A stretch of 64,000 bases of DNA, taken from contig NZ_QJTE01000002.1 of the NCBI RefSeq assembly GCF_003217255.1, positions 620,001 through 684,000 of the forward strand. Reading direction: 5' to 3'. The position numbers and the translations under genes are program-made. Source of the stretch: Pseudoroseicyclus aestuarii. Its GTDB lineage: Bacteria; Pseudomonadota; Alphaproteobacteria; Rhodobacterales; Rhodobacteraceae. Below, piece by piece: positions 25,740 through 33,896 of this stretch; the stretch's first letter is position 1, and every line of letters begins with the position of its first letter. A model generated the notes under the pieces. That model was not told the DNA's origin. It worked only from the letters and a program-made list of their open reading frames with translations, and did not search any database.

Positions 25740-26414
25740 ATGCGGATGCTGCTCGTGGAAGACAACGACGACCTGGCGGAGACGATCATCGATCGGCTGC
25801 GGGCCGAGGGACATTCCGTTGACCGCGAACGCGACGGCAACGAGGCGAACGAGCTTCTGCGTCACTTCAAGTTCGACATCGTCCTGCTGGACGTGAACCT
25901 GCCGGGGCGCAGCGGCTACGAGGTGCTGCGCAGCCTGCGCAACCGCCTCGACGAGACGCCGGTCATCATCCTGACCGCGCGCAGCCAGATCGACGACCGG
26001 GTGATCGGCCTCGATGCCGGGGCCGACGACTACATGATCAAGCCCGTCGATTTCCGCGAGTTGTCGGCCCGCTGCCGCGTGCTGGCCCGCCGCCGCGCGG
26101 GCAACGCCAGCAATGTCTTCACCGCCGGGCCGCTGGTCTTCGACCGCGCCGCCAAGCAGGCCAAGATCCATGGACGCGACACCGGGATGCGCGCGCGGGA
26201 GATCCAGCTGCTGGAGATCATGATCGACAACATGGGCCGGATGCTGACCAAGGAGGATGTCGCCGACAGGCTTTATACCTTCGAGGACGCGCCCAGCCTC
26301 AATGCCGTCGAGCAGCTGGTGACGCGGCTCAGGCGCAAGCTCGAGGGCACGCCGCTGGTGATCAAGACGGCGCGCGGCCTGGGCTACATCGCCTATCTGG
26401 CCGAAGATGACTGA
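25740..26414 (+). CDS. tctD: OmpR/PhoB-type response regulator, TctD-like
   Basis: About 224 residues. The receiver domain has acidic residues in LLVEDNDD, phosphoacceptor Asp in IVLLDVNLPG (near residue 50) and Lys in YMIKPVDFRE. The C-terminal winged helix (residues about 125-220) ends in VEQLVTRLRRKLEGT and IKTARGLGYIAY. Position opposite tctCBA and beside the TctE-type kinase indicates carboxylate-dependent control of the transporter. A TTG at 25734 is also open; ATG 25740 or 25746 is more likely, and no strong ribosome site distinguishes them. It overlaps the next gene by eight bases. Confidence 0.9.
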   Translation: MRMLLVEDNDDLAETIIDRLRAEGHSVDRERDGNEANELLRHFKFDIVLLDVNLPGRSGYEVLRSLRNRLDETPVIILTARSQIDDRVIGLDAGADDYMIKPVDFRELSARCRVLARRRAGNASNVFTAGPLVFDRAAKQAKIHGRDTGMRAREIQLLEIMIDNMGRMLTKEDVADRLYTFEDAPSLNAVEQLVTRLRRKLEGTPLVIKTARGLGYIAYLAEDD

Positions 26415-28809
26415 GGGCGGCGGCCATTCGCTCCAGCGCCGGCTGCTGGTGACGATGGCCACGGGATTCGCGATCCTGCTGCTGCTGATCTCGGCCCTTT
26501 TGTGGACCTACGCGCGGGCCGCCGCGAACCGGCCGCAGGACCTGCTTCTGGCGGGCACGGCGCTGTCGATCCTCGAACGCATCTCCGCCGGCCCCGAGGG
26601 GGCGACGGTCGATCTGCCGAACTCGGCGATGGAGATCCTGTCGCTCAACCCCATCGACCGGGTGCAGTACCGGGTCTTCCTGCCGGGCGGGCCGACCCTG
26701 ACCGGTACGGAGGGGCTTCCCGTGCCTCCGGGCCTCGCCCCCTCCGGCGCCCCCGTCTTCTTCGAACAGGCCTTTTCCGGCACGGTCTTCCGCTTCGTGC
26801 TGCAGGCGCGGCAGCTCACCACCGCGGAGGGGCGGCAATGGGTGGCGGTGCAGGTCGGCCAGACCGTCGAGGCGCGCGACGCGGAGCAGCGCTCCTTCTT
26901 CGTGGCCGGGCTGATCGGGCTGGCGGGGCTGTCTCTCATCGGGCTGGGCTTCGTCTGGGTCGCGATCCGCACCTCTCTGGCGCCGCTGCGGCAGGTGGCT
27001 GCCGATCTCGCGCAGCGAGAGCCGGCCGACCTCGGCGCGGTCGGGGGGGCGCCGCCGCGCGAGATCCGGGGCCTGTTCGATGCGATCAACGGCTTCATCG
27101 CCCGCCTCAGCCGCAGCCGCGCGCTGACCGAAACCTTCATCGCCGACGTGGCCCACCAGACGCGCACCTCGCTCTCGGCGCTGCAGGGGCACCTGTCGCT
27201 GGCCGTCGATGCGGAAACGCCCGAGCAGATGCGCAGCCGGCTGGTCAAGGCGGACCGTCAGGCGACGCGCACGGTGCGGCTGACGAACCAGCTTCTGGCC
27301 AATGCCATGGTCATCCACCGCTCCGACAGGTCGAGCCTGCAGCCGCTGGCCCTGAAGCCGCTGGTGCGCGACACCCTTGCCCAGACGCTGCGCGACAGCC
27401 GCATGCGGCATATCTCGCTCTCCTTCGTCGACGAGGGGATCGAGCCGGGCGGGGACATTGTCCTCGGCGACGCGGTCTCGATCCGCGAGGCGCTGCGCAA
27501 CCTGATCGAGAATGCCGTTCGCCACGGCCCGCCAGACAACACGATAACGATCTCGCTCGTCGCATCGAACGAGGCGCTGGTGCTGAGCGTCGAGGACGCC
27601 GGTCCCGGCATCGCGGAGGCGGACCTGCCGCGGGCGACCGAGCGGTTCACCTCCCTGTCCCAGAACTCCACCGGCTCGGGCCTCGGGCTGTCGATCGTGA
27701 AGGCGGTGACGGATGGCCACGGGGCAGAGCTGCGGCTCGGGCGTTCCCCCTTGGGAGGACTCTGCGTGACACTGATCTTCAAGCGGCTTCTGGCCGTTCT
27801 CCTGCTGGCGCTCTGGCCGCTGGTCTCCGGCGGCGGCGCGGCGCGGGCGGAGGCGCTGGTGATCCACAGCGCGACCGATACCGCGGCGATGCGCCCCCTG
27901 ATCGAGGCCTTCGAGGCCCGCACCCCCGGCGTCGAGGTCGACTACGTAGAATACCAGACCCTCGATCTTTACCGCGCGATGCTGCGGGAGGCAGAGGGGC
28001 CGGGGCCGGACCTCGTCATTTCCTCGGCCATGGATCTGCAGGTCGATCTGGTCAATCGCGGTCTCGCCCGGCGCCTCCAGCTGCCGTTCCAGACCGAGTC
28101 CCCCTCCTGGGCCGTCTGGCGGTCCGAGCTTTTCGGCTTCACCTTCGAGCCGGCGGTGATCGTCTACGACACCCGCGCGATCTCGCGAGAGGAGCTGCCC
28201 GCGTCCCACCGCGATCTCGCGACCTTCGTCCGCGAGAACGAGGACCGCTTCCGCGGCCGCATCGGGACCTACGACATCGCGCAATCCGGCATCGGCTACC
28301 TCTTCGCCTCGCAGGACGGCCTTCAGGGTCCGCAGATGCTGCGCCTCTTCGAGGTTCTCGGCCGCGCCGACCTCAAGACCTACTGCTGCACCTCGCAGAT
28401 GGTCGAGGCGACGGCGCGGGGGGAACTGGCCTTCGCCTTCAATACCATCGGCTCCTACGCGGCGGCGCAGATCGAGGCAGAGCCGCATCTCGGCCTGCAT
28501 TTCTTCGACGACTACAACCTCGTGATGACGCGGACCGCCTTCGTCCCCGCGGCCGCGCGCCAGCCAGAGGTGGCGGCGCTCTTCATCGCCTTCCTGCTCT
28601 CGCGCGAAGGGCAGGGCATCATCGCGGAGCAGACGCCGCTCATTCCCCTCAGCCCGGAGCAGGCGATCCCGCCGCCCATCGGCCCCGAGATGCGGGCCCG
28701 CAGCGGAACCTTCCTGCCGATCAGGCTGACACCCGGTCTGCTGACCTACCTAGACGCGCTGAAGCAGCGCGACTTCCTCTCGGCCTGGGAGGCGTCGCTG
28801 GGGCGGTGA
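26407..28809 (+). CDS. Histidine kinase fused in frame to a periplasmic binding protein (TctE/PgtB-PgtC-like)
   Basis: One uninterrupted 800-codon frame. Residues 1-453 are a TctE-type sensor kinase: TM1 (about 13-34), periplasmic sensor (35-160), TM2 (about 163-187), HisKA with H250 in ADVAHQTRTSL, N-box NLIENAVRHG (365-374), DAGPG (397-401) and GSGLGLSIV (423-431). The usual Pro after the H-box Arg-Thr is Ser. Residues 454-481 look like a signal peptide (FKR, hydrophobic core, ARA-E cleavage site). Residues 482-800 form a family-1/iron-type binding protein resembling PgtC, the periplasmic partner of the PgtB sensor. As a third TM, the joint would place the C-terminus in the periplasm, giving a consistent topology. 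It overlaps the response regulator gene. Confidence 0.85.
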   Translation: MTEGGGHSLQRRLLVTMATGFAILLLLISALLWTYARAAANRPQDLLLAGTALSILERISAGPEGATVDLPNSAMEILSLNPIDRVQYRVFLPGGPTLTGTEGLPVPPGLAPSGAPVFFEQAFSGTVFRFVLQARQLTTAEGRQWVAVQVGQTVEARDAEQRSFFVAGLIGLAGLSLIGLGFVWVAIRTSLAPLRQVAADLAQREPADLGAVGGAPPREIRGLFDAINGFIARLSRSRALTETFIADVAHQTRTSLSALQGHLSLAVDAETPEQMRSRLVKADRQATRTVRLTNQLLANAMVIHRSDRSSLQPLALKPLVRDTLAQTLRDSRMRHISLSFVDEGIEPGGDIVLGDAVSIREALRNLIENAVRHGPPDNTITISLVASNEALVLSVEDAGPGIAEADLPRATERFTSLSQNSTGSGLGLSIVKAVTDGHGAELRLGRSPLGGLCVTLIFKRLLAVLLLALWPLVSGGGAARAEALVIHSATDTAAMRPLIEAFEARTPGVEVDYVEYQTLDLYRAMLREAEGPGPDLVISSAMDLQVDLVNRGLARRLQLPFQTESPSWAVWRSELFGFTFEPAVIVYDTRAISREELPASHRDLATFVRENEDRFRGRIGTYDIAQSGIGYLFASQDGLQGPQMLRLFEVLGRADLKTYCCTSQMVEATARGELAFAFNTIGSYAAAQIEAEPHLGLHFFDDYNLVMTRTAFVPAAARQPEVAALFIAFLLSREGQGIIAEQTPLIPLSPEQAIPPPIGPEMRARSGTFLPIRLTPGLLTYLDALKQRDFLSAWEASLGR
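27753..27768 (+). promoter_or_regulatory. Internal ribosome binding site and in-frame GTG start at the kinase/binding-protein joint
   Basis: GGGAGGA at 27753-27759 lies 6-7 bases before GTG 27766-27768, which is codon 454 of the fusion frame. Initiation here would give MTLIFKRLLAVLLLAL..., a standard signal peptide followed by the binding protein (about 347 codons). It is better placed than the ribosome sites of several full genes in this window. Confidence 0.65.
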
Positions 28810-28888
28810 GCGCCCGGCCTTGGCTATCGCCCTGCGCCGGGCGTCGCCCTACCATCGCGGGTCACATGCACCCGGGCCGGAGACCGCC

Positions 28889-29302
28889 ATGCAGTCGCTC
28901 TTTCACCTTGCCATCCATGTCACCGATCTCGACGAGGCGTGCGCCTTCTACGGCGGCGTTCTGGGCTGCCGCGAGGGCCGCTCTGCCGAGACATGGGTCG
29001 ATTTCGACTTCTTCTCGCACCAGCTCTCGCTGCACCTCGGCACGCCCTTCGCGACGACGCGGACGGGGAAGGTGGGCGATCACATGGTGATGATGCCGCA
29101 TATCGGCGCCGTCCTGCGGCTGGAGGACTGGCTTGCGCTGGCAGACCGGCTGCAGGAGGCGGGCGTGGCCTTCGACATCCCGCCGGTCGTCCGCTTCGAG
29201 GGAGAGCCGGGGGAGCAGCGGACGATGTTCTTCTTCGACCCTTCGGGTAATCCGATCGAGATCAAGGGTTTTCGGGACTTCGACGGCCTCTTCGCCGCCT
29301 AG
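28889..29302 (+). CDS. VOC-family (glyoxalase/bleomycin-resistance fold) protein
   Basis: A 137-residue single-repeat pair of the vicinal oxygen chelate superfamily, beginning MQSLFHLAIHVTDLDEACAFY. Candidate metal ligands are His in FHLAIHV, His in SLHLGTPF and Glu in GNPIEIKGF; the motif FFDPSGNPIEIKG is typical. The substrate is unknown. CCGGAGA precedes the chosen ATG; an upstream in-frame start at 28820 would add non-conserved residues. It is a monocistron, convergent with the betaine-type binding protein across a strong hairpin. Confidence 0.85.
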   Translation: MQSLFHLAIHVTDLDEACAFYGGVLGCREGRSAETWVDFDFFSHQLSLHLGTPFATTRTGKVGDHMVMMPHIGAVLRLEDWLALADRLQEAGVAFDIPPVVRFEGEPGEQRTMFFFDPSGNPIEIKGFRDFDGLFAA

Positions 29303-29324
29303 CCGGGCAACCCTTCGATATGCC

Positions 29325-29350
29325 GCGACCGGCCGCAGGGGGCCGGTCGC
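29325..29350. terminator. Perfect 10-bp hairpin between convergent genes
   Basis: GCGACCGGCC (29325-29334), a six-base loop and GGCCGGTCGC (29341-29350) lie between the VOC gene and the convergent binding-protein gene. The stem is symmetric and could serve both strands; there is no T-tract. Confidence 0.6.
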
Positions 29351-29394
29351 GGGTCGTGTCGTCAAGGTCCGGGCACCTACGGCGCCCCGGCGGC

Positions 29395-30366
29395 TTACTG
29401 GCCCAGAACGGCGGCCAGACGGGTGCGCGCATCCTCGTTCAGCCACTGCGACCAGGTGTCGGTGTTGGTCGTCAGGAAGTGCACCGCGGCCTCTTCGGTG
29501 GTCGCGTTGTTCTCGTCGCGCCAGGCGAGCAGGGCGCTCATCTCGTCGGTGCCGAAGCTGACGTTGCCGATCATCTCGGCGACCTCGGGGTTCGCTTCGA
29601 CGAACTCGGTGGTCGCGACGGTATAGACCAGGCTCGGGGGATAGGCGCTGGGCTGCGGGTCGGCGACATTCTCGTCGAGGTTGCCCTCATGCGCCTCGAG
29701 ATCGACCCCGCCGATATCGACCATGGTCATGTCGAGGCGGCCCATCAGAGCGGTCGGCTCCCAGTAGTAGCCGAACCAGGGCTCCTCGTTCTCGTAGGCG
29801 GCGGCCAGCGAGGCGGCCAGCGTCTCGCCGCTGCCGTGATCGAAGACCTCGATCCCGGCCTCTTCAAGGCCGTAGGCGCGCGCGATGTTGCGGTTGATGG
29901 TCGAGCAGACCCAGCCGCCCGAGGGGCAGTTGTTGAAGCGGTTGCCGACCAGATCCGGGTTGTCGATGATCCCCTGGATCGTCGTCAGCTCGGGGTGCTC
30001 TTCGGCGAGGTAGGTCGGGATCCACCAGGCTTCGATGCCGCCCGGCTCGAGCACCTCGGCGAGATCGGTGATCACGCCGTCGGCCTTCAGCCGGTCGTAG
30101 ACGGCCCCGGCGGAGTTCACCCAAAGCTCGGTGACGATGTCCGGATCGCCGTTCTCGGACAGCGAGGTCAGGGCCGGGATCGTGTCCGAGGGCACCCGCG
30201 TGACCTCGCAGCCGTAGCCGTTCTGCATGAGGAACGACGCGATCTCCGTCGTGATGATGGCGGAGGAGAAGCTCATCTCGGTGATGCTGACTTCACCGCA
30301 CTCTGCGGCAGCGACGCTGGGCGCAGCGGCCGCCAGGACCGCGACGGAAAGGGCTCGTTTCATCAT
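29395..30366 (-). CDS. Glycine betaine/choline-type ABC substrate-binding protein (OpuAC family), orphan
   Basis: About 323 residues: signal peptide MMKRALSVAVLAAAAPSVAAA, then an OpuAC domain with VSITEMSFSSAIITTEIASFL, the aromatic-cage-type segments ELWVNSAG and WFGYYWEPTALMGRLDM, and a Cys pair (NNCPSGGWVCST) as in choline/betaine receptors. No matching permease or ATPase is nearby. It lies 106 bases downstream of the FAD oxidoreductase on the same strand and may be last in that operon, although it has its own promoter-like sequence. A quaternary ammonium ligand is likely from family, not proven. Confidence 0.88.
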   Translation of the reverse strand: MMKRALSVAVLAAAAPSVAAAECGEVSITEMSFSSAIITTEIASFLMQNGYGCEVTRVPSDTIPALTSLSENGDPDIVTELWVNSAGAVYDRLKADGVITDLAEVLEPGGIEAWWIPTYLAEEHPELTTIQGIIDNPDLVGNRFNNCPSGGWVCSTINRNIARAYGLEEAGIEVFDHGSGETLAASLAAAYENEEPWFGYYWEPTALMGRLDMTMVDIGGVDLEAHEGNLDENVADPQPSAYPPSLVYTVATTEFVEANPEVAEMIGNVSFGTDEMSALLAWRDENNATTEEAAVHFLTTNTDTWSQWLNEDARTRLAAVLGQ

Positions 30367-30397
30367 TGGCAAGGCTCTCTGTTGTTTCAATCGCGAC

Positions 30398-30427
30398 CCT
30401 ATAGCGCATTGGAACGACAAAGACCAA
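30398..30427 (-). promoter_or_regulatory. Candidate promoter for the betaine-type binding protein
   Basis: On the reverse strand TTGGTC (-35-like), an 18-base spacer and TATAGG (-10-like) lie 32 bases upstream of the coding start in a locally AT-rich patch. This would allow the binding protein to be expressed separately from the upstream oxidoreductase. Confidence 0.4.
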
Positions 30428-30472
30428 TGCGGCGGGCATGCGCTGCCGCCACGCCCGCCGCAGCCCGGGGGG

Positions 30473-31816
30473 CTAGAGCGCCGGGCCGGGCCGGATCGGG
30501 CTGCCGTCGGTGAAGCGCGAGAAGCGGAAGCGCGACAGATCGTGACCCGGCGGGTCCCCTGCGACGAGGTCCGCCAGCACCCGCCCGAAGCCCGGCCCGA
30601 TGCCGAAGCCATGCGCCGACATGCCCGTGCCGATGGTCAGCCCCTCCAGCGCCTCGCAGCGCGAGGCGATGGGCACCACGTCGGGCATCGCGTCGATCAT
30701 CCCGGCCCAGGCCGCGCGCAGCGTGATCGGGCCAAGCTGCGGGAAGAGCGCGGCGAAGTTGCGCTGCATCGCCGCCGCGGCGCGGGCGTTCGGCGCCGGG
30801 TTCAGCACGCGCATCCGCTCGAAGGGTGTGACCTCGTCGGGGCCGAAGCGGCGCGGGGTGCGCCAGGCGTCGGGGAACCCGGCGGGGGCCGCAAGGCGAG
30901 GCCGCGTGCCGAAGGGATCGGTCCGCCAGGTGGCGAGGTAGGCGCGCATGTGGCGCAGCAGGTCGCGGCCCATGTAGGCCTCGTGAAAGCCCGCGGGGCC
31001 TAGCGTGTAGCCGCCGTCCTGCCGGCGGCGAAAGGCGATGCGGGCATCCGTGGCGGCACCGGCGTGGATCTCGGGCAGCGGCCCGGTCGCCGCGACGGTG
31101 CCGCGCACGGCCAGCTGCGGGATGCGGATGCCGGCCTGCCGCAGCAGCAGCGAGGACCAGGCGCCGCCGGCCACCAGCACCTGCGGCGCGCGCAGGCGCC
31201 CGGCCTCTGTCGCGACGCCGGCGATGCGCCCGGCCTCGACCTCGAGGCCCCGCACCGCGCAGCCCTCGCGGATCAGCACGCCTTCGCGGGCGGCAAGGCG
31301 GGCGAGGGCGGGCACGGCCTTCCATGGCTCGCCGCGCATGTCCGAGGGGGTGCGCATCGCGCCCAGCGGCTTGCCCGTCATGCCGGGGATCAGCGCCTCG
31401 GTCTCGGCGGCACTCAGCATGGTGGTATCCACGCCCTGCGCCTTGGCATGGGGCAGCCAGTCCTCGAACTCTGCCAGCTCGGCCTGGCTATGGGCGATGT
31501 AGGTCGTCCCGCCGGGCGCGAGGCCGATATCCTCGCCGCACTCCGCGGAGAGCTGTTTCCACAGCGCGATCGCCTCGGTCGAGATCGGCAGCTCGTCCGG
31601 GTCGCGGCCCTGCTGCCGGATCCAGCCCCAGTTGCGCGAGGATTGCTCGCCCGCGATGCGGCCCTTTTCCAGCAGGGTGACGCGCAGCCCCTTGCGGCGC
31701 AGGAAGAGCGCGGCGGTCACGCCGATCACCCCGCCGCCGACCACGACGACATCGCATTCCGCCGGCAGGGCGGCGGCATGCTCGATCGGCTGGGCCTCCG
31801 AAATCGGAAAACTCAT
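30473..31816 (-). CDS. FAD-dependent oxidoreductase (DadA/DAO family)
   Basis: A 447-residue amine/amino-acid oxidoreductase. The FAD fold DVVVVGGGVIGVTAALFLRRKG is at residues about 21-42, RNWGWIRQQGRDPDEL follows, and the C-terminal FAD segment is GTGMSAHGFGIGPGFGRVLA. The family oxidises D-amino acids, sarcosine, opines or related secondary amines. Its ATG overlaps the stop of the upstream aminotransferase (ATGA), so the two are translationally coupled and probably act on the same substrate. Exact chemistry is unknown. Confidence 0.9.
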   Translation of the reverse strand: MSFPISEAQPIEHAAALPAECDVVVVGGGVIGVTAALFLRRKGLRVTLLEKGRIAGEQSSRNWGWIRQQGRDPDELPISTEAIALWKQLSAECGEDIGLAPGGTTYIAHSQAELAEFEDWLPHAKAQGVDTTMLSAAETEALIPGMTGKPLGAMRTPSDMRGEPWKAVPALARLAAREGVLIREGCAVRGLEVEAGRIAGVATEAGRLRAPQVLVAGGAWSSLLLRQAGIRIPQLAVRGTVAATGPLPEIHAGAATDARIAFRRRQDGGYTLGPAGFHEAYMGRDLLRHMRAYLATWRTDPFGTRPRLAAPAGFPDAWRTPRRFGPDEVTPFERMRVLNPAPNARAAAAMQRNFAALFPQLGPITLRAAWAGMIDAMPDVVPIASRCEALEGLTIGTGMSAHGFGIGPGFGRVLADLVAGDPPGHDLSRFRFSRFTDGSPIRPGPAL

Positions 31817-33006
31817 CACGCGGCTCCCGTTTCTGTGGGCGCTGCGGCCCGCGACAGGATCGCCATGCTCTCGACCGCCTCGAGCAGCACATCGTCCGGC
31901 ACGGTCAACGCCACCCGGATCAGGCTGCCGCCGCCCTCGCCGAAGGCGCTGCCGGGCATGACGGCGATGCCGTGCTCTTCCAGCAGGCGCCAGGCGAAGG
32001 CCTCGCCGTCCATCCCGGTCTGCGCCACGTCGATCATCGTGAACATGCCGCCCGCCGGCATCGCCGAGGACAGCGCCGGGATCGCCTGCACCCGCTCGTG
32101 CACCAGCCGCGCACGGCGGCCCAGCGCCTCTCGCAGGAGGGCCGAGGTCGGGTAGGCCCCGCGCAGCGCCGCCTCGGTCATGTCGGCGATGAAGGGCTGG
32201 TTGCCGAAGAGCATCACCTCCGAGATGGGCAGCAGCCGGCGCGAAAACGCCGCCGGGCCGATCGACCAGCCGCTGCGGAAGCCGGTGGCGGCATGGCTTT
32301 TGGAGATCGAGGAGACGACGACCGTGCGTTCGCGCAGGCGCGCGATCTCGAGGGGGGAGGCAAAGCTGCCCTCGAAGATCAGCGCCTCGTAGACCTCGTC
32401 GCAGACGATCCAGAGGTCGTTCTCGATGCAGATGTCGCCCAGCGCCTCGAGCGTCTCGCGGCGCAGCACCGCGCCGGTGGGATTGTGCGGCGTGTTCAGC
32501 AGCAAGACGCGGCTGTCCGGGGTGACGGCGGCGCGCAGATCCTCGGGCCGCATCTCGAAGCCGGCCTCGATCCGCAGCGGCACCGGCTGGACGTGGGCGC
32601 CGGTGGCCTGCACCACGCCCTCGTAGGTGGCGTAATAGGGATCGCCGATCAGCACGCCGTCGCCGGACCCGGTCAGCGCGGTGAAGACGGCATAAAGGGC
32701 CGTCTGCGTGCCGGGAAAACACAGCACGTTGTCCGCCGTGATCTCCGGGTGGCGCGGGCGGTAGCGCTCGACCAGCGCATCGACCAGCCCCGGCTCTCCC
32801 TGACCGTTGGAATATCGGGTGCGCCCGGCGCGCAGTGCGGTGATGCAGGTCTCGACCAGCGCGGGATCGGGCGTGATGTCCGGCTCTCCGATGGTCAGGT
32901 CGGTGACGGTCTCGCCGGCCTCGGTGCGGGCGCGGGCGGCGTTGTGAACGGCCCATTTGTCGCCGCCAAGGTCGTAAAGACGGTCGGTGATCGCGGCATA
33001 GCGCAT
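31816..33006 (-). CDS. Class I/II PLP-dependent aminotransferase
   Basis: A 396-residue fold-type I aminotransferase. Key blocks: TDLTIGEPDITP (N-terminal arm), NTPHNPTGAVLRRE, IVCDEVYEALIFEG and the PLP lysine motif SSISKSHAATGFRSGW; the carboxylate-binding arginine lies in LIRVALTVPD. It presumably interconverts an amino acid and its 2-oxo acid. The gene starts 22 bases after the TetR-type regulator stop and overlaps the FAD gene. A partner 2-oxo acid reductase lies in the second half of the inferred regulon. Confidence 0.92.
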   Translation of the reverse strand: MRYAAITDRLYDLGGDKWAVHNAARARTEAGETVTDLTIGEPDITPDPALVETCITALRAGRTRYSNGQGEPGLVDALVERYRPRHPEITADNVLCFPGTQTALYAVFTALTGSGDGVLIGDPYYATYEGVVQATGAHVQPVPLRIEAGFEMRPEDLRAAVTPDSRVLLLNTPHNPTGAVLRRETLEALGDICIENDLWIVCDEVYEALIFEGSFASPLEIARLRERTVVVSSISKSHAATGFRSGWSIGPAAFSRRLLPISEVMLFGNQPFIADMTEAALRGAYPTSALLREALGRRARLVHERVQAIPALSSAMPAGGMFTMIDVAQTGMDGEAFAWRLLEEHGIAVMPGSAFGEGGGSLIRVALTVPDDVLLEAVESMAILSRAAAPTETGAA

Positions 33007-33028
33007 GGCGGGTCCTTTCTGGGGTCGG

Positions 33029-33754
33029 TCAGTCCTGCGGCGGCAGGTCGGTCAGGTGGCGCAGCAGGGCGGTGTCGGGCAGCCGCAGCAGCCCCTCGGC
33101 GGCGCTGAGGGCGATGCCCGGCAGGCGGTGCGGGTCGTAAAGGCCGTGGTCGAGCGATCCTTCCAGCCAGAGCCCGTCGATCAGCCCGTTCAGGGCGATG
33201 GCGAGGCTGCGGCAGGCCTCGGGGCTGCTCGGGCGGCCGTGCTTGACGAGGACTGGGTGGATCAGCCGCGTCAGCACCTCGAGGAACTCGCGGTAGCTGT
33301 CGCGGTGGATGACGGAATAGCCCGCCTCCCCGTCGACCCGTCCGATGAAGGTCGCCCAGAGCGACACCTTCCGGGGCGAGAGGTTCGGCTGCATCACGTT
33401 GGCCGCGACAAAGCGGGCGAGGGCCGCCTCTGGGCTGTCGCCGCCGGCCCGTGCGGCCTCTGCCGCCTCGGAGGTGAGCTGCGTCATCAGGTGGGCGTAG
33501 GCCTGGCGCACCATCTCGTCCATGGAGCCGAAGTGGTGACGGATCAGCCCGGCGGTCACGCCGGCACGCTCGGCGATGCGGCGCGCGCTGGCGCCGCTTG
33601 CCCCGGCCTCGCCGATGCAGTCCAGCGTCGCCTCCAGAAGCGCGCGGCGCCGGTCGGCATCCGCGAGGCGCTGAAAGCTCTTGCGCGTCGGCGTGACGGC
33701 CTTTGGGCTGTGCAGTTGCTCATTCTGGGGGCGCTGTGCCGGTTTATTGACCAT
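33029..33754 (-). CDS. BetI/TetR-family repressor of the 29-41 kb catabolic island
   Basis: A 241-residue TetR-type regulator. The helix-turn-helix is GASGASARRIAERAGVTAGLIRHHFGSMDEMVRQAY (residues about 53-88 of the chosen frame). The C-terminal segment AGYSVIHRDSYREFLEVLTRLI resembles BetI (TetR_C_6). I chose the start MVNKPAQRP because AGGAGAG lies upstream. It is the first gene of a leftward operon and is divergent from the ABC importer. The 16-bp dyad at 33822-33837, repeated at 38906-38921, is its likely operator. Confidence 0.9.
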   Translation of the reverse strand: MVNKPAQRPQNEQLHSPKAVTPTRKSFQRLADADRRRALLEATLDCIGEAGASGASARRIAERAGVTAGLIRHHFGSMDEMVRQAYAHLMTQLTSEAAEAARAGGDSPEAALARFVAANVMQPNLSPRKVSLWATFIGRVDGEAGYSVIHRDSYREFLEVLTRLIHPVLVKHGRPSSPEACRSLAIALNGLIDGLWLEGSLDHGLYDPHRLPGIALSAAEGLLRLPDTALLRHLTDLPPQD

Positions 33755-33821
33755 CGCGCTTTTCTCTCCTGGGGCGGACGGGTAGATATTCCCGGCTGAT
33801 TTGCTTTGTCGGCCTCGTTCT

Positions 33822-33837
33822 TTATACAGTCGTATAA
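33822..33837. promoter_or_regulatory. 16-bp dyad operator, site A (TTATAC-AGTC-GTATAA)
   Basis: A perfect 6-bp inverted repeat with a 4-base spacer lies in the gap between the TetR-type gene and the ABC importer. Size and symmetry fit a TetR dimer. The same architecture recurs at 38906-38921 (5 of 6 half-site bases symmetric), with the following CA also conserved. Confidence 0.75.
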
Positions 33838-33896
33838 CAGACGAAAAAAAACAAGAGGCGCGCCGCTTGGACGGTGCGACTGCTGCGGGAGAGGCA

